A stretch of DNA of 64,000 nucleotides. Origin: Paracidovorax oryzae ATCC 19882. GTDB lineage: Bacteria > Pseudomonadota > Gammaproteobacteria > Burkholderiales > Burkholderiaceae_C. Where the stretch lies: assembly GCF_000687165.1 (NCBI RefSeq), contig NZ_JMKU01000011.1:1-64000 (forward strand), written 5' to 3'. How positions within the stretch are numbered: position 1 is the first letter of the stretch; every line of letters begins with the position of its first letter. Shown one piece after another: positions 37,291 to 45,938 of this stretch. The position numbers and the translations under genes are program-made. The notes under the pieces were generated by a model. The model was not told the DNA's origin. It saw nothing but the letters and a program-made list of their open reading frames with translations, and made no database searches.

Positions 37291-38265
37291 TTGGCGAAAA
37301 AGACTTTTCTGGACTTCGAGCAGCCCATCGCCGAGCTGGAGTCGAAGATCGAGGAGCTGCGCTACGTGCAGACCGAGAGCGCGGTGGACATTTCCGAGGA
37401 AATCGACCAGCTCAGCCGCAAGAGCCAGCAGCTCACCAAGGACATCTACAGCGAGCTGACGCCCTGGCAGATCACCAAGATCGCCCGCCACCCCGAGCGG
37501 CCCTACACCCTCGACTACGTGCGCGAGATCTTCACCGATTTCGTCGAGATGCACGGTGACCGGCACTTCGCCGACGACCTCTCCATCATCGGCGGCCTCG
37601 CGCGCTTCAACGGCCATGCCTGCATGGTGCTCGGCCACCAGAAGGGGCGCGACACCAAGGAGCGCGCCGCGCGCAACTTCGGCATGAGCCGCCCCGAGGG
37701 CTACCGCAAGGCCCTGCGCCTCATGAAAACGGCCGAGAAATTCCGGCTGCCCGTGTTCACCTTCGTGGACACGCCGGGCGCCTACCCCGGCATCGACGCC
37801 GAAGAGCGCGGACAGTCCGAGGCCATCGGCCGCAACATCTTCGAGATGGCGCAGCTGGAAGTGCCCATCATCACCACGGTGATCGGCGAAGGCGGCTCCG
37901 GCGGCGCGCTGGCCATCAGCGTCGCCGACCAGGTCGTGATGCTGCAGTATTCGATCTATTCGGTCATCAGCCCCGAGGGCTGTGCCTCCATCCTCTGGAA
38001 GACCGGCGACAAGGCCCAGGACGCGGCCGACGCCATGGGCATCACCGCCCACCGCCTCAAGGCCCTGGGACTGGTGGACAAGATCGTGAGCGAGCCCGTG
38101 GGCGGCGCGCACCGCGACCACAAGCAGATGGCCGCCTTCCTGAAGCGCGCGTTGGGTGATGCCTACCGCCAGCTGGCCGACCTCAAGCCGCGCGAACTGC
38201 TGGACCGCCGCTATGAGCGCCTGCAGAGCTACGGCCGGTTCAACGATACCCGCGCAGAGCGGTGA
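37291..38265 (+). CDS. accA: Acetyl-CoA carboxylase carboxyltransferase subunit alpha
   Basis: This 324-aa alpha subunit of carboxyltransferase forms, with AccD, the enzyme that moves carboxyl from biotin to acetyl-CoA, the first step of fatty-acid synthesis. Landmarks are [19 protein letters not shown] at the N terminus, [20 protein letters not shown] and [19 protein letters not shown] in the active site, and the [11 protein letters not shown] stretch. The start is TTG at 37291 with AAGGAG at 37278-37283. It is about 5-10 aa longer than E. coli AccA. A 434-bp spacer follows. Confidence 0.96.
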   Translation: MAKKTFLDFEQPIAELESKIEELRYVQTESAVDISEEIDQLSRKSQQLTKDIYSELTPWQITKIARHPERPYTLDYVREIFTDFVEMHGDRHFADDLSIIGGLARFNGHACMVLGHQKGRDTKERAARNFGMSRPEGYRKALRLMKTAEKFRLPVFTFVDTPGAYPGIDAEERGQSEAIGRNIFEMAQLEVPIITTVIGEGGSGGALAISVADQVVMLQYSIYSVISPEGCASILWKTGDKAQDAADAMGITAHRLKALGLVDKIVSEPVGGAHRDHKQMAAFLKRALGDAYRQLADLKPRELLDRRYERLQSYGRFNDTRAER

Positions 38266-38269
38266 AACA

Positions 38270-38475
38270 CCCCCCTGAGGCCCTGCGGGCCTTCCCCCCG
38301 CTCTCGCCGTGCTGCGCACGGCGGGCAGGGCGGAGTGAGGGCCGCGGCTCCACGCCCGCCTGCGCGGGCGTGGACGGGCCGAACGCCCCTTGCCTCTGGC
38401 GAGGGGCTGGACGCTGGTGGCCTGGCAAAGCCAGTTCCACGGCGTCTGCTGGCTTGGCCTGCTCCGCGGCCTTCG
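38270..38475 (+). repeat. Intergenic repeat element, copy A, with hairpins
   Basis: The spacer after accA starts CCCCCCTGAGG with a small hairpin (AGGCCC 38278-38283, GGGCCT 38287-38292). It then has the dyads CGCCGTG/CACGGCG (about 38305-38323) and CACGCCCGC/GCGGGCGTG (38351-38372). It ends with the 32-base block 38440-38471 that is repeated in opposite orientation at 31011-31042 with two mismatches. No open frame here looks like a gene. It is a dispersed intergenic element of the host, not a coding insertion, and the first hairpin may help terminate accA transcription. Confidence 0.7.
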
Positions 38476-38650
38476 GACGGGTAAGGGCGCTTTGGGTTCG
38501 GGCGGCGTGGGCCTCCGCTGTCGCATGGGTGGTGGAGATGTGCTTGCCTGCGCGGCCGGTTCATTTCAGCACTGCCGAGCGGGTGGGCTCTAACCGTTCC
38601 GCAGACGAGATGGGTTGAGATGTTCGGGGGATTCGTATCCATGCCTGCTG

Positions 38651-38675
38651 CACGGCCCTTTGGGGCCGTTTTCGT
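38651..38675 (+). terminator. Hairpin with T-rich tail before tilS
   Basis: A 7-bp stem (ACGGCCC / GGGCCGT, loop TTTG) is followed by TTTTCGTTTT. It is an intrinsic-terminator-like structure about 25 bp upstream of tilS and would end any read-through from accA and the repeat element. It leaves very little room for a tilS promoter, so it could instead act as an attenuator. Confidence 0.65.
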
Positions 38676-38699
38676 TTTCCCTGGGCGAGAGGCGGCGCG

Positions 38700-39737
38700 A
38701 TGACGCTGGCTTTCGATGCGGCCATGGACCGTTTCCGGCCGGCGCTGCCCCTGGGGGTGGCGCTGAGCGGCGGGGCGGATTCGACGGCGCTGCTGCATGC
38801 CTGCGCGCAGCGCTGGCCGGGGCAGGTGCATGGGCTGCATGTGCACCATGGATTGCAGGCCGCGGCGGATGGTTTCGAGGACCATTGCCGCGCGCTGTGT
38901 GGGCGGCTGGGCGTGCCGCTGCGCATCGCGCGGGTGGATGCGCGCCATGCTGGGGGTGAGAGCCCCGAGGATGCGGCCCGCCAGCGGCGCTATGAATCCC
39001 TGCAGGACCTGGCCGGCGGCCAGCAGGGAAGCCCTCCAACCCATCAGGCACGTACGGACGGAGCCCTGCCGGAGAGGGAAGCGGGACAGGGCGGTCCAAG
39101 ATGCGAAGGGGATCGGGATAGGCCCGCGGTGGCTTCCATTGCGCTGGCCCAGCATGCCGACGACCAGGTGGAAACCGTGCTGCTCGCGCTCTCGCGCGGT
39201 GCCGGGGTGGCGGGGCTGGCCGCCATGCCGGCCTTCTGGCGGCGCGGCGGTATCGACTGGCACCGGCCGCTGCTGGAGGTCACAGGCGCTGACGTACGCG
39301 CCTGGCTGACCGCGCGCGGCGAGGGCTGGGTCGAGGACCCGACGAATGCGGACGAGCGCTACACCCGCAACCGCATCCGCGCGCGGCTGTTGCCGGCGCT
39401 GCAGGCCGCTTTTCCCCAGTTCCGCGACACCTTCGCGCGCAGTGCCTCGCATGCGGCGGAGGCCGCCGTGCTGCTGCGCGAACTGGCCGAGGCCGATCTG
39501 CAGGCCATCGGGCAGCCGCCGCGCATCGCCGCGCTGCGCGCCCTCGGCCGCGAACGCCAGGCCAATGCGCTGCGCCACTGGCTGCGCACGGCGCACGCCA
39601 CCACGCCCACGGCCGCTCAGCTCGGCGAACTGCTCGACCAGATCGCCGCCTGCGCCACGCGCGGGCACCGTATCCGCATCAAAGTGGGACGGGGCTTCGT
39701 GGTGCGCCAGGGCGACGAACTCGGTTGGTACAATTGA
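38700..39737 (+). CDS. tilS: tRNA(Ile)-lysidine synthetase
   Basis: This 345-aa N-type ATP pyrophosphatase converts C34 of tRNA-Ile(CAU) to lysidine so that it reads AUA. The PP-loop SGGADST is at 23-29, followed by the HVHHGLQ stretch, and SIALAQHADDQVETVLLALS carries the ATP-site histidine/aspartate. Compared with the family there is an extra stretch of about 40 residues (about 105-145) between RRYESLQDL and SIALAQH. It is rich in G, Q, R and P, keeps the frame open and looks unrelated to the fold. The C-terminal domain is short but ends normally. Confidence 0.93.
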   Translation: MTLAFDAAMDRFRPALPLGVALSGGADSTALLHACAQRWPGQVHGLHVHHGLQAAADGFEDHCRALCGRLGVPLRIARVDARHAGGESPEDAARQRRYESLQDLAGGQQGSPPTHQARTDGALPEREAGQGGPRCEGDRDRPAVASIALAQHADDQVETVLLALSRGAGVAGLAAMPAFWRRGGIDWHRPLLEVTGADVRAWLTARGEGWVEDPTNADERYTRNRIRARLLPALQAAFPQFRDTFARSASHAAEAAVLLRELAEADLQAIGQPPRIAALRALGRERQANALRHWLRTAHATTPTAAQLGELLDQIAACATRGHRIRIKVGRGFVVRQGDELGWYN

Positions 39738-39927
39738 CGGGTTTTGGTCTTCTCTCTCATTCGCACGAAACACGGCGGCGCGCCAAAACACCTCAGCCAC
39801 AGAGCATAGGGTGCCTACGAGGTCCCGGAGCCTGTGAGGCGCAGGGGGCCTCCCATCCCGCAGGTCCGCTCCTGTGCCTTTCCCTCCTTTCGCGCCGCGG
39901 CCTTCGTACCGTCACCCCGGATATCCA

Positions 39928-41205
39928 ATGGCATTGATCGTTCACAAATACGGCGGCACATCGATGGGCTCCACGGAGCGCATCCGCAATGTCGCCAAGC
40001 GCGTCGCCAAGTGGGCACGGGCGGGCCACCAGATGGTGGTGGTGCCCAGCGCCATGAGCGGCGAGACCAACCGCCTGCTCGGCCTGGCCAAGGACCTCGC
40101 CCCCTCGCGCGCCTCTTCCGCCTACCACCGCGAACTCGACATGCTCGCCGCCACCGGCGAACAGGCGTCCTCCGCCCTGCTGGCCATCGCGCTGCAGGCC
40201 GAAGGCATGGAGTCGGTGAGCTACGCCGGCTGGCAGGTGCCCATCCGCACCGACAGCGCCTACACCAAGGCCCGCATCGAATCCATCGACGACCAGCGCG
40301 TGCGCGCCGACCTCGCCGCCGGCAAGGTCGTGATCGTCACCGGCTTCCAGGGCATCGACGAGCACGGCCACATCACCACGCTGGGCCGCGGCGGCTCCGA
40401 CACCTCGGCCGTGGCCGTGGCGGCGGCGATGAAGGCCTCCGAGTGCCTGATCTATACCGACGTGGACGGCGTGTACACCACCGACCCGCGCGTCGTGCCC
40501 GAGGCGCGCCGCCTGCACACCGTGAGCTTCGAGGAAATGCTGGAGATGGCCAGCCTCGGCAGCAAGGTGCTGCAGATCCGCTCCGTGGAGTTCGCCGGCA
40601 AGTACAAGGTGCCGCTGCGCGTGCTCTCCAGCTTCACGCCCTGGGACATCGACATCGAGGAAGAGGCCCGCTCCGGCACGCTCATCACTTTTGAGGAAGA
40701 CGAAAAAATGGAACAAGCCGTCGTATCCGGCATCGCTTTCAACCGCGACGAAGCCAAGATCTCCGTGCTGGGCGTGCCCGACAAGCCCGGCATCGCCTAC
40801 CAGATCCTGGGCGCCGTGGCCGACGCGAACATCGAGGTGGACGTCATCATCCAGAACCTCAGCAAGGACGGCAAGACCGACTTCAGCTTCACGGTGAACC
40901 GCAACGACTTCGCGCGCACCGTCGATCTGCTCAAGGAAAAGGTCGTGCCCGCCCTGGGCGCGCAGGAAGTCGTGGGCGACGCCAAGATCTGCAAGGTGAG
41001 CATCGTCGGCATCGGCATGCGCAGCCACGTGGGCGTGGCCGCCCGCATGTTCCGCGTGCTGAGCGAAGAGGGCATCAACATCCAGATGATCTCCACCTCC
41101 GAGATCAAGACCTCCGTCGTCATCGACGAGAAGTACGTCGAGCTGGCCGTGCGCACCCTGCACAAGGCCTTCGAGCTCGACCAGCCCGCAGCGGCGGCGG
41201 CCTGA
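39928..41205 (+). CDS. lysC: Aspartate kinase
   Basis: This 425-aa protein phosphorylates aspartate, the first step to lysine, threonine and methionine. The N-terminal kinase domain starts [20 protein letters not shown] and contains [16 protein letters not shown] and [17 protein letters not shown]. Two ACT domains follow (about 265-345 and 347-415), with [20 protein letters not shown] and [19 protein letters not shown], which form the feedback-inhibition sites. ATG at 39928 is chosen because the family begins there; a GTG at 39874 is not needed. It is 40 bp upstream of the tRNA-Ser gene. Confidence 0.96.
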   Translation: MALIVHKYGGTSMGSTERIRNVAKRVAKWARAGHQMVVVPSAMSGETNRLLGLAKDLAPSRASSAYHRELDMLAATGEQASSALLAIALQAEGMESVSYAGWQVPIRTDSAYTKARIESIDDQRVRADLAAGKVVIVTGFQGIDEHGHITTLGRGGSDTSAVAVAAAMKASECLIYTDVDGVYTTDPRVVPEARRLHTVSFEEMLEMASLGSKVLQIRSVEFAGKYKVPLRVLSSFTPWDIDIEEEARSGTLITFEEDEKMEQAVVSGIAFNRDEAKISVLGVPDKPGIAYQILGAVADANIEVDVIIQNLSKDGKTDFSFTVNRNDFARTVDLLKEKVVPALGAQEVVGDAKICKVSIVGIGMRSHVGVAARMFRVLSEEGINIQMISTSEIKTSVVIDEKYVELAVRTLHKAFELDQPAAAAA

Positions 41206-41233
41206 TTGCCCGAAAGCGCCCAAATTTTGGGTT

Positions 41234-41239
41234 AGAATA
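41234..41239 (+). promoter_or_regulatory. Possible -10 element for tRNA-Ser
   Basis: TAGAAT lies 8 bp before the mature tRNA 5' end, with a T-rich TTTTGGG tract about 8 bases further upstream and a lysC stop at 41205. The position suits a very short leader, but the -35 box is not clear. Confidence 0.35.
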
Positions 41240-41247
41240 GTGGGATT

Positions 41248-41340
41248 GGAAACGTGACCGAGTGGCCGAAGGTGCTCCCCTGCTAAGGGAGTATGGGGTG
41301 TAGAGCCTCATCGAGGGTTCGAATCCCTCCGTTTCCGCCA
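41248..41340 (+). tRNA. tRNA-Ser (anticodon GCT)
   Basis: The 93-nt sequence folds as a class II tRNA. The acceptor stem is GGAAACG at 41248-41254 paired with CGTTTCC at 41330-41336, then G and an encoded CCA end. The D-arm is around GAGTGGCCGAAGGTGCTC, the anticodon stem-loop is CTCCCCTGCTAAGGGAG with GCT, and a long variable arm (TATGGGGTGTAGAGCCTCA) is typical of serine. The T-loop is GTTCGAATC. It reads AGC/AGU codons. It is followed closely by an intrinsic terminator. Confidence 0.96.
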
Positions 41341-41348
41341 GGTACAAA

Positions 41349-41382
41349 AGCCCCAAGCAGCCTCTTTGCTTGGGGCTTTTTC
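41349..41382 (+). terminator. Rho-independent terminator of tRNA-Ser
   Basis: A perfect 11-bp stem (AGCCCCAAGCA at 41349-41359, TGCTTGGGGCT at 41367-41377) with a 7-base loop is followed by TTTTCCTTT. It starts 9 bp after the CCA end of tRNA-Ser. Confidence 0.93.
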
Positions 41383-41510
41383 CTTTCCACGTCCAGAAAC
41401 ACGGGCTGCGAACTTCGGGAAGCCATGTCCTGCACGTTCTTATGCGACGGCATCGCCCCGACGCAATGTAGAGAAATCCGACACGCGGGTAGCAATCGTT
41501 CGGAACCTCA

Positions 41511-41909
41511 ATGAGCCGCGCCACTGCAAAGTCCCCTCAGGCCAAGACACCGATGGAACTGAAAGTCCTGGGAGGCTTGCTCTTCGCGTGCGCGCTCGGC
41601 CTCGCAGCAATGATCCATACCCTGGGTAGGAGGGAGGATCCTCGCTGGAAATGCGTTACCAACGGTCCTCCGCTTCAAACAGTGACCGGTACGGTGCGTA
41701 TGGCAGGAGGCACCTTCATGCTCGTCAGCGAAAAGTGGAGATCGATCGATTTCGCCTGCGTGGCCAGGAATCGTGACCTCTGCATGAAAACTTATCCGCA
41801 CCGCGGGCTGCTGGCAAACAGGGTAGGGCACACCATTTCTGCGCAGACTTGCAACGACAGGATTGTCTCGGTCGAACTGGATGGCCGCACTTACAGCACG
41901 CTGCGCTGA
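41511..41909 (+). CDS. Hypothetical small membrane-anchored protein
   Basis: This 132-aa protein has a single hydrophobic segment at about residues 17-34 (LKVLGGLLFACALGLAAMI) after a basic N terminus, so it is probably anchored with its C-terminal 95 residues outside the cytoplasm. That part has paired cysteines (C48, C82, C91, C113) that could form disulfides. I recognise no family. It and the next gene lie in a segment clearly less GC-rich than the flanks, just downstream of tRNA-Ser, which suggests acquisition by transfer. An upstream ribosome-binding site is weak. Confidence 0.6.
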   Translation: MSRATAKSPQAKTPMELKVLGGLLFACALGLAAMIHTLGRREDPRWKCVTNGPPLQTVTGTVRMAGGTFMLVSEKWRSIDFACVARNRDLCMKTYPHRGLLANRVGHTISAQTCNDRIVSVELDGRTYSTLR

Positions 41910-41948
41910 TTTGCGCTGCCAGGCTTTGAAATCGAATCCAGCTTCTTG

Positions 41949-42884
41949 TTATCGATCGGCCTGTTCGTAGATTCTCCCGGTCGCCCGATTGATCACCGCG
42001 ACCTTCTCCAGGGCGCCATAGAAAGCGTAGTGCGTATGAATGATCTCGAAGGGTAGTTCTCTGGTGGGTCGCTCTTTTTCAGTAAAACTGAGCAGATAGG
42101 GCGGAGCGATGGAGAAAACATACATGCAGCCGATGTCCTTGTCATTGGCTCGCGCTTCAGCAGAGCTCATGGCGACGTTGAAAATGAAAAGGTTGAAATT
42201 GTATTCATAGGGTAGCCGGATGTTTTGCGGCTTATCTGGATTTTCCTTGGCGATGCCGGTCGGAGAGTCCTTGAGTGGAAAGACCATGGCATAGATGTCT
42301 GCAGATGTCTTGGAGACCTGCGTCTCCGCTCCATAGGCGTTCTGGGCCGTGTAGCTTTCCCTGCGAATGTTTTCTGTGGCGAGTCTCAGGGATTTCAGGT
42401 TTCTCGACTCGGCATCGAGATCCTTGATGTTCTGGTAGTTCTTGATGGAACGTGCAAGAACGCTGACCTCATACGCCTGCTTATCCGCGTTATAGGTTTT
42501 CTTGCAATTTCCATTCACGGCGATCTGGCCAACCTCTTTCACCCGTCTGGCTACGGAACTCTCGTATTGGCTTCGTTCCTCCGCGGTGGAGAACTGGTCA
42601 GGCTTGCCCGGCACCTCCGACAGCATTCTGGTGAGCCAGTCGTGGATTTTCGTGGGCTCATTGGCCTGGTAGGCGGAGAGAGGGAGGTCAGGGTCGTAGA
42701 ACGTCGGCTTAAACTGGGGCTGAGTTTTCACCGGGGCCTGGACGTGGCCGGGACCCGAGGCTGATGTGCGAAGGGCAGGTTGCGATGGTGGAGACGCGTG
42801 TACTGAACCTATCTGCATCGCAAATGCCATCAGCAGGCAATGGGCAAAGTGTTTGTGAACAGGGCGGGCTGAACAGGTGGTCAT
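41949..42884 (-). CDS. Hypothetical exported protein
   Basis: This 311-aa protein has a likely signal peptide (hydrophobic HCLLMAFAMQIGSVHA, ending near residue 30), then a P/Q/S-rich stretch to about 65. A mostly helical, charged middle follows (KIHDWLTRMLSEVPGKPDQF; EERSQYESSVARRVKEVGQI), and the C-terminal half has YEYNFNLFIFNVAMSS. No family is recognised. It converges with the preceding hypothetical gene and shares its lower GC and unusual codon use (more A/T in third positions). Start choice is uncertain: ATG at 42884 or ATG at 42929. Confidence 0.6.
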   Translation of the reverse strand: MTTCSARPVHKHFAHCLLMAFAMQIGSVHASPPSQPALRTSASGPGHVQAPVKTQPQFKPTFYDPDLPLSAYQANEPTKIHDWLTRMLSEVPGKPDQFSTAEERSQYESSVARRVKEVGQIAVNGNCKKTYNADKQAYEVSVLARSIKNYQNIKDLDAESRNLKSLRLATENIRRESYTAQNAYGAETQVSKTSADIYAMVFPLKDSPTGIAKENPDKPQNIRLPYEYNFNLFIFNVAMSSAEARANDKDIGCMYVFSIAPPYLLSFTEKERPTRELPFEIIHTHYAFYGALEKVAVINRATGRIYEQADR

Positions 42885-43075
42885 CAGGCAGATCGTAGCG
42901 CCTGCTGCCGGCAGGCTGTAATAGAGCACGGATGGGGATTCTGCCTTGTAGGCTCGACCTTACGGGCACAGCCGGCATTGCCCCGCGACCACCGCCAGGC
43001 GCGGGACCTACGATTTGCACCGAGGCATGGAGCTTTTCATCCCTGCCCGCAACCCATCACCGAAAGGACTTCATC

Positions 43076-43255
43076 ATGAACGGCGATCAAATCAAGGGTG
43101 CCCTGAAGGAAGCCGCTGGCAAAGTGCAGCAAAAGACCGGCGAAGTGTTCAATAGCCCGGAGCAGCAGGCAAAGGGCATGGCCAAGCAGGTGGAAGGCAA
43201 CGTCCAGAAGAACTACGGCGATGCCAAGGAAAACATCAAGGACGCCACGAAGTAA
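43076..43255 (+). CDS. CsbD-family stress-response protein
   Basis: This 59-aa hydrophilic protein is of the CsbD/YjbJ family, typically induced by general stress. The family pattern is complete: MNGDQIKGALKEAAGKVQQK, then a second repeat AKGMAKQVEGNVQKNYGDAK. It has no cysteine, no membrane segment and high K/A/Q content. It is a single-gene unit ended by a terminator 15 bp downstream. The ribosome-binding site GAAAGGA precedes the ATG at 43076. Confidence 0.93.
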   Translation: MNGDQIKGALKEAAGKVQQKTGEVFNSPEQQAKGMAKQVEGNVQKNYGDAKENIKDATK

Positions 43256-43270
43256 TACCTCGTGACCCTC

Positions 43271-43308
43271 AGGCCCCGGCGCGCCGTATGGCGTCCCGGG
43301 GCCTTTTC
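43271..43308 (+). terminator. Rho-independent terminator after CsbD gene
   Basis: Stem AGGCCCCGG (43271-43279) with CCGGGGCCT (43296-43304) encloses a 16-base loop with partial internal pairing, followed by TTTT. It lies 15 bp after the CsbD stop codon. Confidence 0.85.
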
Positions 43309-43351
43309 GCGCCCGGGCCTCAGTCATGCAGCGCGGGGCATGCCGAGCCCG

Positions 43352-44245
43352 CTACGAACCCGCTATCCGGTCGCGCAGCCACTGGTGGGCGGGATCCCGG
43401 TGGACCCGTTCCGGCCACAGCATGAGCATGTCGAAGCCGGCGACCTCCAGGGGTGGTTCGACGATCTTCAGCCCCGTGTTGCCGCGGACCAGCCGCGAGG
43501 GCACCATGGCCACGCAGTCGGTGCTGGCAAGCACTGCCGCGAGGAACAGGAAATGGGGGACCGACAGCGCTACCCGCCGTTCGAGCCCGAGTTTCGCCAG
43601 GGCCGCGTCGGTCGCTCCGTGGAAGCCGCCGCCGTCGGGGGAGACGATCGCATGGTCCAACCGGCAGAACTGCGCCAGGGTAGGGCGGCGCCTGAGCCCG
43701 GGATGGCCTGCGCGCCCCGCCAGGACGTAGCGCTCCGTGAAGAGCCGCCTGCGCCGCAGGTCAGGGGGCGCCTGCTCCCCCGTGTGTAAGGCGAGGTCGA
43801 TATCCCCCTGTTCCGCCTTGGCCGCCAGTTGGGAGGGCGGAACCTGCACGACGGCCAGGCGGCTATGGGGTGCCGACGCGCGCAGGCCGGCCAATGCAGG
43901 CAGCAGCACGGCGTGTTCACCATAGTCGAATGCGGCCACGCGCCAGGTCTGGCGGGAGTGCGCGGGATCGAAGGGCCCCGAAGGCGCCACCGCCTGGGCC
44001 AGGGCGGACAGGGCATGCCGCAGGGGCTCGCGCAGTTCTTCCGCGCGGGCGGTGGGTCGCATGCCGCGCGAGCCCGGAAGCATCAAGGGGTCCGCGAAGA
44101 ATTCGCGCAGGCGGGCCAGTTGCAGGCTCACGGCAGGCTGTGATAGGTGCAGCCGTTCGGCGGCCCGGGTGACGTTGTGCTCGACCAGCAAGGCATCGAG
44201 GGTGACCAGCAGATTGAGGTCCAGCTGTCGCAGGGAATTGGTCAT
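43352..44245 (-). CDS. LysR-family transcriptional regulator
   Basis: This 297-aa protein has an N-terminal winged HTH (LDLNLLVTLDALLVEHNVTR, AAERLHLSQPAVSLQLARLR) and a C-terminal effector-binding domain of two periplasmic-binding-protein-like lobes. It is divergently transcribed from a flavodoxin-fold quinone reductase gene 63 bp away. LysR proteins usually control such neighbours and themselves in response to a small molecule or oxidant. The effector is not predictable. Confidence 0.9.
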   Translation of the reverse strand: MTNSLRQLDLNLLVTLDALLVEHNVTRAAERLHLSQPAVSLQLARLREFFADPLMLPGSRGMRPTARAEELREPLRHALSALAQAVAPSGPFDPAHSRQTWRVAAFDYGEHAVLLPALAGLRASAPHSRLAVVQVPPSQLAAKAEQGDIDLALHTGEQAPPDLRRRRLFTERYVLAGRAGHPGLRRRPTLAQFCRLDHAIVSPDGGGFHGATDAALAKLGLERRVALSVPHFLFLAAVLASTDCVAMVPSRLVRGNTGLKIVEPPLEVAGFDMLMLWPERVHRDPAHQWLRDRIAGS

Positions 44246-44308
44246 GCAAATACCAGGAATCCTTGGAATTCATTTCCAATATACCTTGGGTGAACCTATC
44301 GTTGCGCC
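44246..44308. promoter_or_regulatory. LysR / quinone-reductase divergent operator
   Basis: The 63-bp divergent spacer contains a perfect inverted repeat TTGGAA-TTCAT-TTCCAA at 44263-44279, centred between the two genes. It is a good candidate for the LysR-type recognition site. A second TTGG (44286-44289) lies one helical turn further on. Confidence 0.5.
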
Positions 44309-45097
44309 ATGAACATTCTCCTCGTCCATGCCCACCCCGAACCGCGCTCGCTGAACGGCGCACTCAAGGATTTCTCGCTCGAGCGCCTGCAGCACGGAGG
44401 CCATGAAGTCCGGGTATCCGATCTGTACGCCATGCGCTGGAAGGCCGGCCTCGATGCTGAAGACGATTCCGCCGCGCCGGCCGGCGAGCGTTTCCTTGCA
44501 ACGGAGCATTCCCTGCGCGCTTTCGAGCGCGGCACGCAGGGCAGCGACATCGCGCGTGAACAGGACAAGCTCCTCTGGGCCGATGCCTTGATCCTGCAGT
44601 TCCCGCTCTGGTGGTTCGGCATGCCGGCATTGCTCAAGGGCTGGGTGGACCGTGTGTACGCCTGCGGTTTCGCTTATGGTGTCGGAGAGCACTCGGACAC
44701 CCATTGGGGCGACCGATATGGAGAGGGGACCCTGGCCGGCAAGCGCGCGATGCTGGTGGTGACGGCTGGGGGGTGGGAGTCCCACTACGGCCCGCGCGGC
44801 ATCAACGGGCCGATCGATGACCTGCTGTTCCCGATCCAGCACGGCATACTGTTCTATCCAGGGTTCCAGGTGCTGCCGCCGCATGTGATCTACCGCACGG
44901 GCAGGATCGACGAGGCGGGCTTTGCACGCACCTGCGACGCGCTGGGACACCGGCTAGACCGGCTCTTCACCGAAGAGCCGATCGCCTTCCGGCGGCAGAA
45001 CGCCGGGGACTACCGCATTCCGGCGCTGACGTTGCGCGATGACATCCTGCCTGGAGCGTCCGGCCTGGGCATCCACGTATCGACGCCGCAGGATTGA
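44309..45097 (+). CDS. NAD(P)H dehydrogenase (quinone), flavodoxin-like fold
   Basis: This 262-aa protein is of the NQO1/MdaB/KefF flavodoxin-like family. The FMN/FAD phosphate-binding start is ILLVHAHPEPRSLNGALKDF, then ADALILQFPLWWFGMPALLK and the GVGEHSDTHWGDRYGEG region. KAMLVVTAGG-like KRAMLVVTAGGWESHYGPRG contacts the flavin. It would reduce quinones or nitro compounds in one two-electron step, protecting against redox stress. It is divergent from a LysR regulator that probably controls it. Confidence 0.88.
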   Translation: MNILLVHAHPEPRSLNGALKDFSLERLQHGGHEVRVSDLYAMRWKAGLDAEDDSAAPAGERFLATEHSLRAFERGTQGSDIAREQDKLLWADALILQFPLWWFGMPALLKGWVDRVYACGFAYGVGEHSDTHWGDRYGEGTLAGKRAMLVVTAGGWESHYGPRGINGPIDDLLFPIQHGILFYPGFQVLPPHVIYRTGRIDEAGFARTCDALGHRLDRLFTEEPIAFRRQNAGDYRIPALTLRDDILPGASGLGIHVSTPQD

Positions 45098-45110
45098 CCC
45101 GGGCGCAAGG

Positions 45111-45407
45111 TCACATCGGCAGGTCGGCGAAAGAGGGGGCGGCGGACGCTTCCGCCTTCGCCGGCTGCTTTGCAGGCTGGCGGCTCCAGCGCCGCAGGCC
45201 ATCGCGGCCCCCGGCGGAGCGCAGCAGCAAGGCGCCGCCGATGGCCGCATGCAGCACGGCGCGCGTACGGCTGCGGGATACCAGGGCCCAGAACAGCAGG
45301 CCCGCGCCGGCGATGGCCGCGGCGGCGTGTTCGTTCGGCGCGCTGGCGCGGCTGTCGTCGTAGTCGAGCAGGTGGCGCACGGACTGGCGGAGGTGTTCGT
45401 TCTGCAT
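45111..45407 (-). CDS. Hypothetical small membrane protein
   Basis: This 98-aa protein has one clear hydrophobic segment (about 28-44, AAAAIAGAGLLFWALVS) and a second weaker one (about 52-66, LHAAIGGALLLRS), with basic residues between and after. The C terminus is A/K/P-rich. The pattern loosely resembles YgaP/DUF2892-type small membrane proteins, but no confident family can be named. It converges with the quinone reductase gene, 13 bp apart. Confidence 0.6.
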   Translation of the reverse strand: MQNEHLRQSVRHLLDYDDSRASAPNEHAAAAIAGAGLLFWALVSRSRTRAVLHAAIGGALLLRSAGGRDGLRRWSRQPAKQPAKAEASAAPSFADLPM

Positions 45408-45539
45408 GGCGTGGTGTTCCTTGGCTGGACAAGCGAAAAAGCCACCTTAGGTGACGCGCGGTGCCGGCGGCGTCGGCCTGAATGCCGTGGCACCGTAGGC
45501 GGCGGCGAGCGTGCATGCGGAGCGCGGCTGCGTCCCACG

Positions 45540-45573
45540 AAAAAAGGCCAGCCGGGCGTCCCCGGTTGGCCTT
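45540..45573 (-). terminator. Rho-independent terminator for KGG protein gene
   Basis: Read on the minus strand, AAGGCCAACCGGGG and CCCGGCTGGCC (45573 to 45546) form a stem of about 11 bp with G-U pairs, followed by a run of six T (45545-45540). It is 48 bp downstream of the stop codon of the KGG-type stress protein. Confidence 0.85.
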
Positions 45574-45620
45574 GGATGCGGTGCCCGGCCTGCAGGGCCG
45601 GCTTGGCGTGCCGCTACCGC

Positions 45621-45938
45621 TCAGCGGTCGTTCTTGTGGCTTTGGCGACCCGCCTGGGCGTGCTGCTCGCTGCTGCCGCCGCGCGTGCCGCCACTGTTCT
45701 GGCTGCCGCCGCTGCTGTTCTGCTGGTTGTTGTTGCCGCCCCCGCCGTGGCTCATGCTGCCGGCGCGGCGTGCTTCCTCGGAGTTGAACTCGTGGGCATT
45801 GCCGCTCGCGTGCGCTGCGCGTCCGCCTTCGGCGGCGATTTCGCGTTGGCGCTCGGGGTCCATGCCGGCGAATCCGCGGCCGGAACCGCCACCCTGGTTG
45901 CCTTGGTTGTTGCCTTGGTTGCCTTGATTCGATGCCAT
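45621..45938 (-). CDS. KGG/GsiB-type stress-induced hydrophilic protein
   Basis: This 105-aa glycine-, asparagine- and glutamine-rich disordered protein has the conserved block GRGFAGMDPERQREIAAEGG and RAAHASGNAHEFNSEEARRAG, the KGG-motif arrangement of GsiB/YciG-like stress proteins. It is strongly hydrophilic, has no cysteine, and its tail is made of G, N, Q, S repeats. The family is linked to general, desiccation or starvation stress. ATG at 45938 follows AAAGGAG on the minus strand. Ferritin-like genes lie on the other side of a 474-bp spacer. Confidence 0.85.
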   Translation of the reverse strand: MASNQGNQGNNQGNQGGGSGRGFAGMDPERQREIAAEGGRAAHASGNAHEFNSEEARRAGSMSHGGGGNNNQQNSSGGSQNSGGTRGGSSEQHAQAGRQSHKNDR

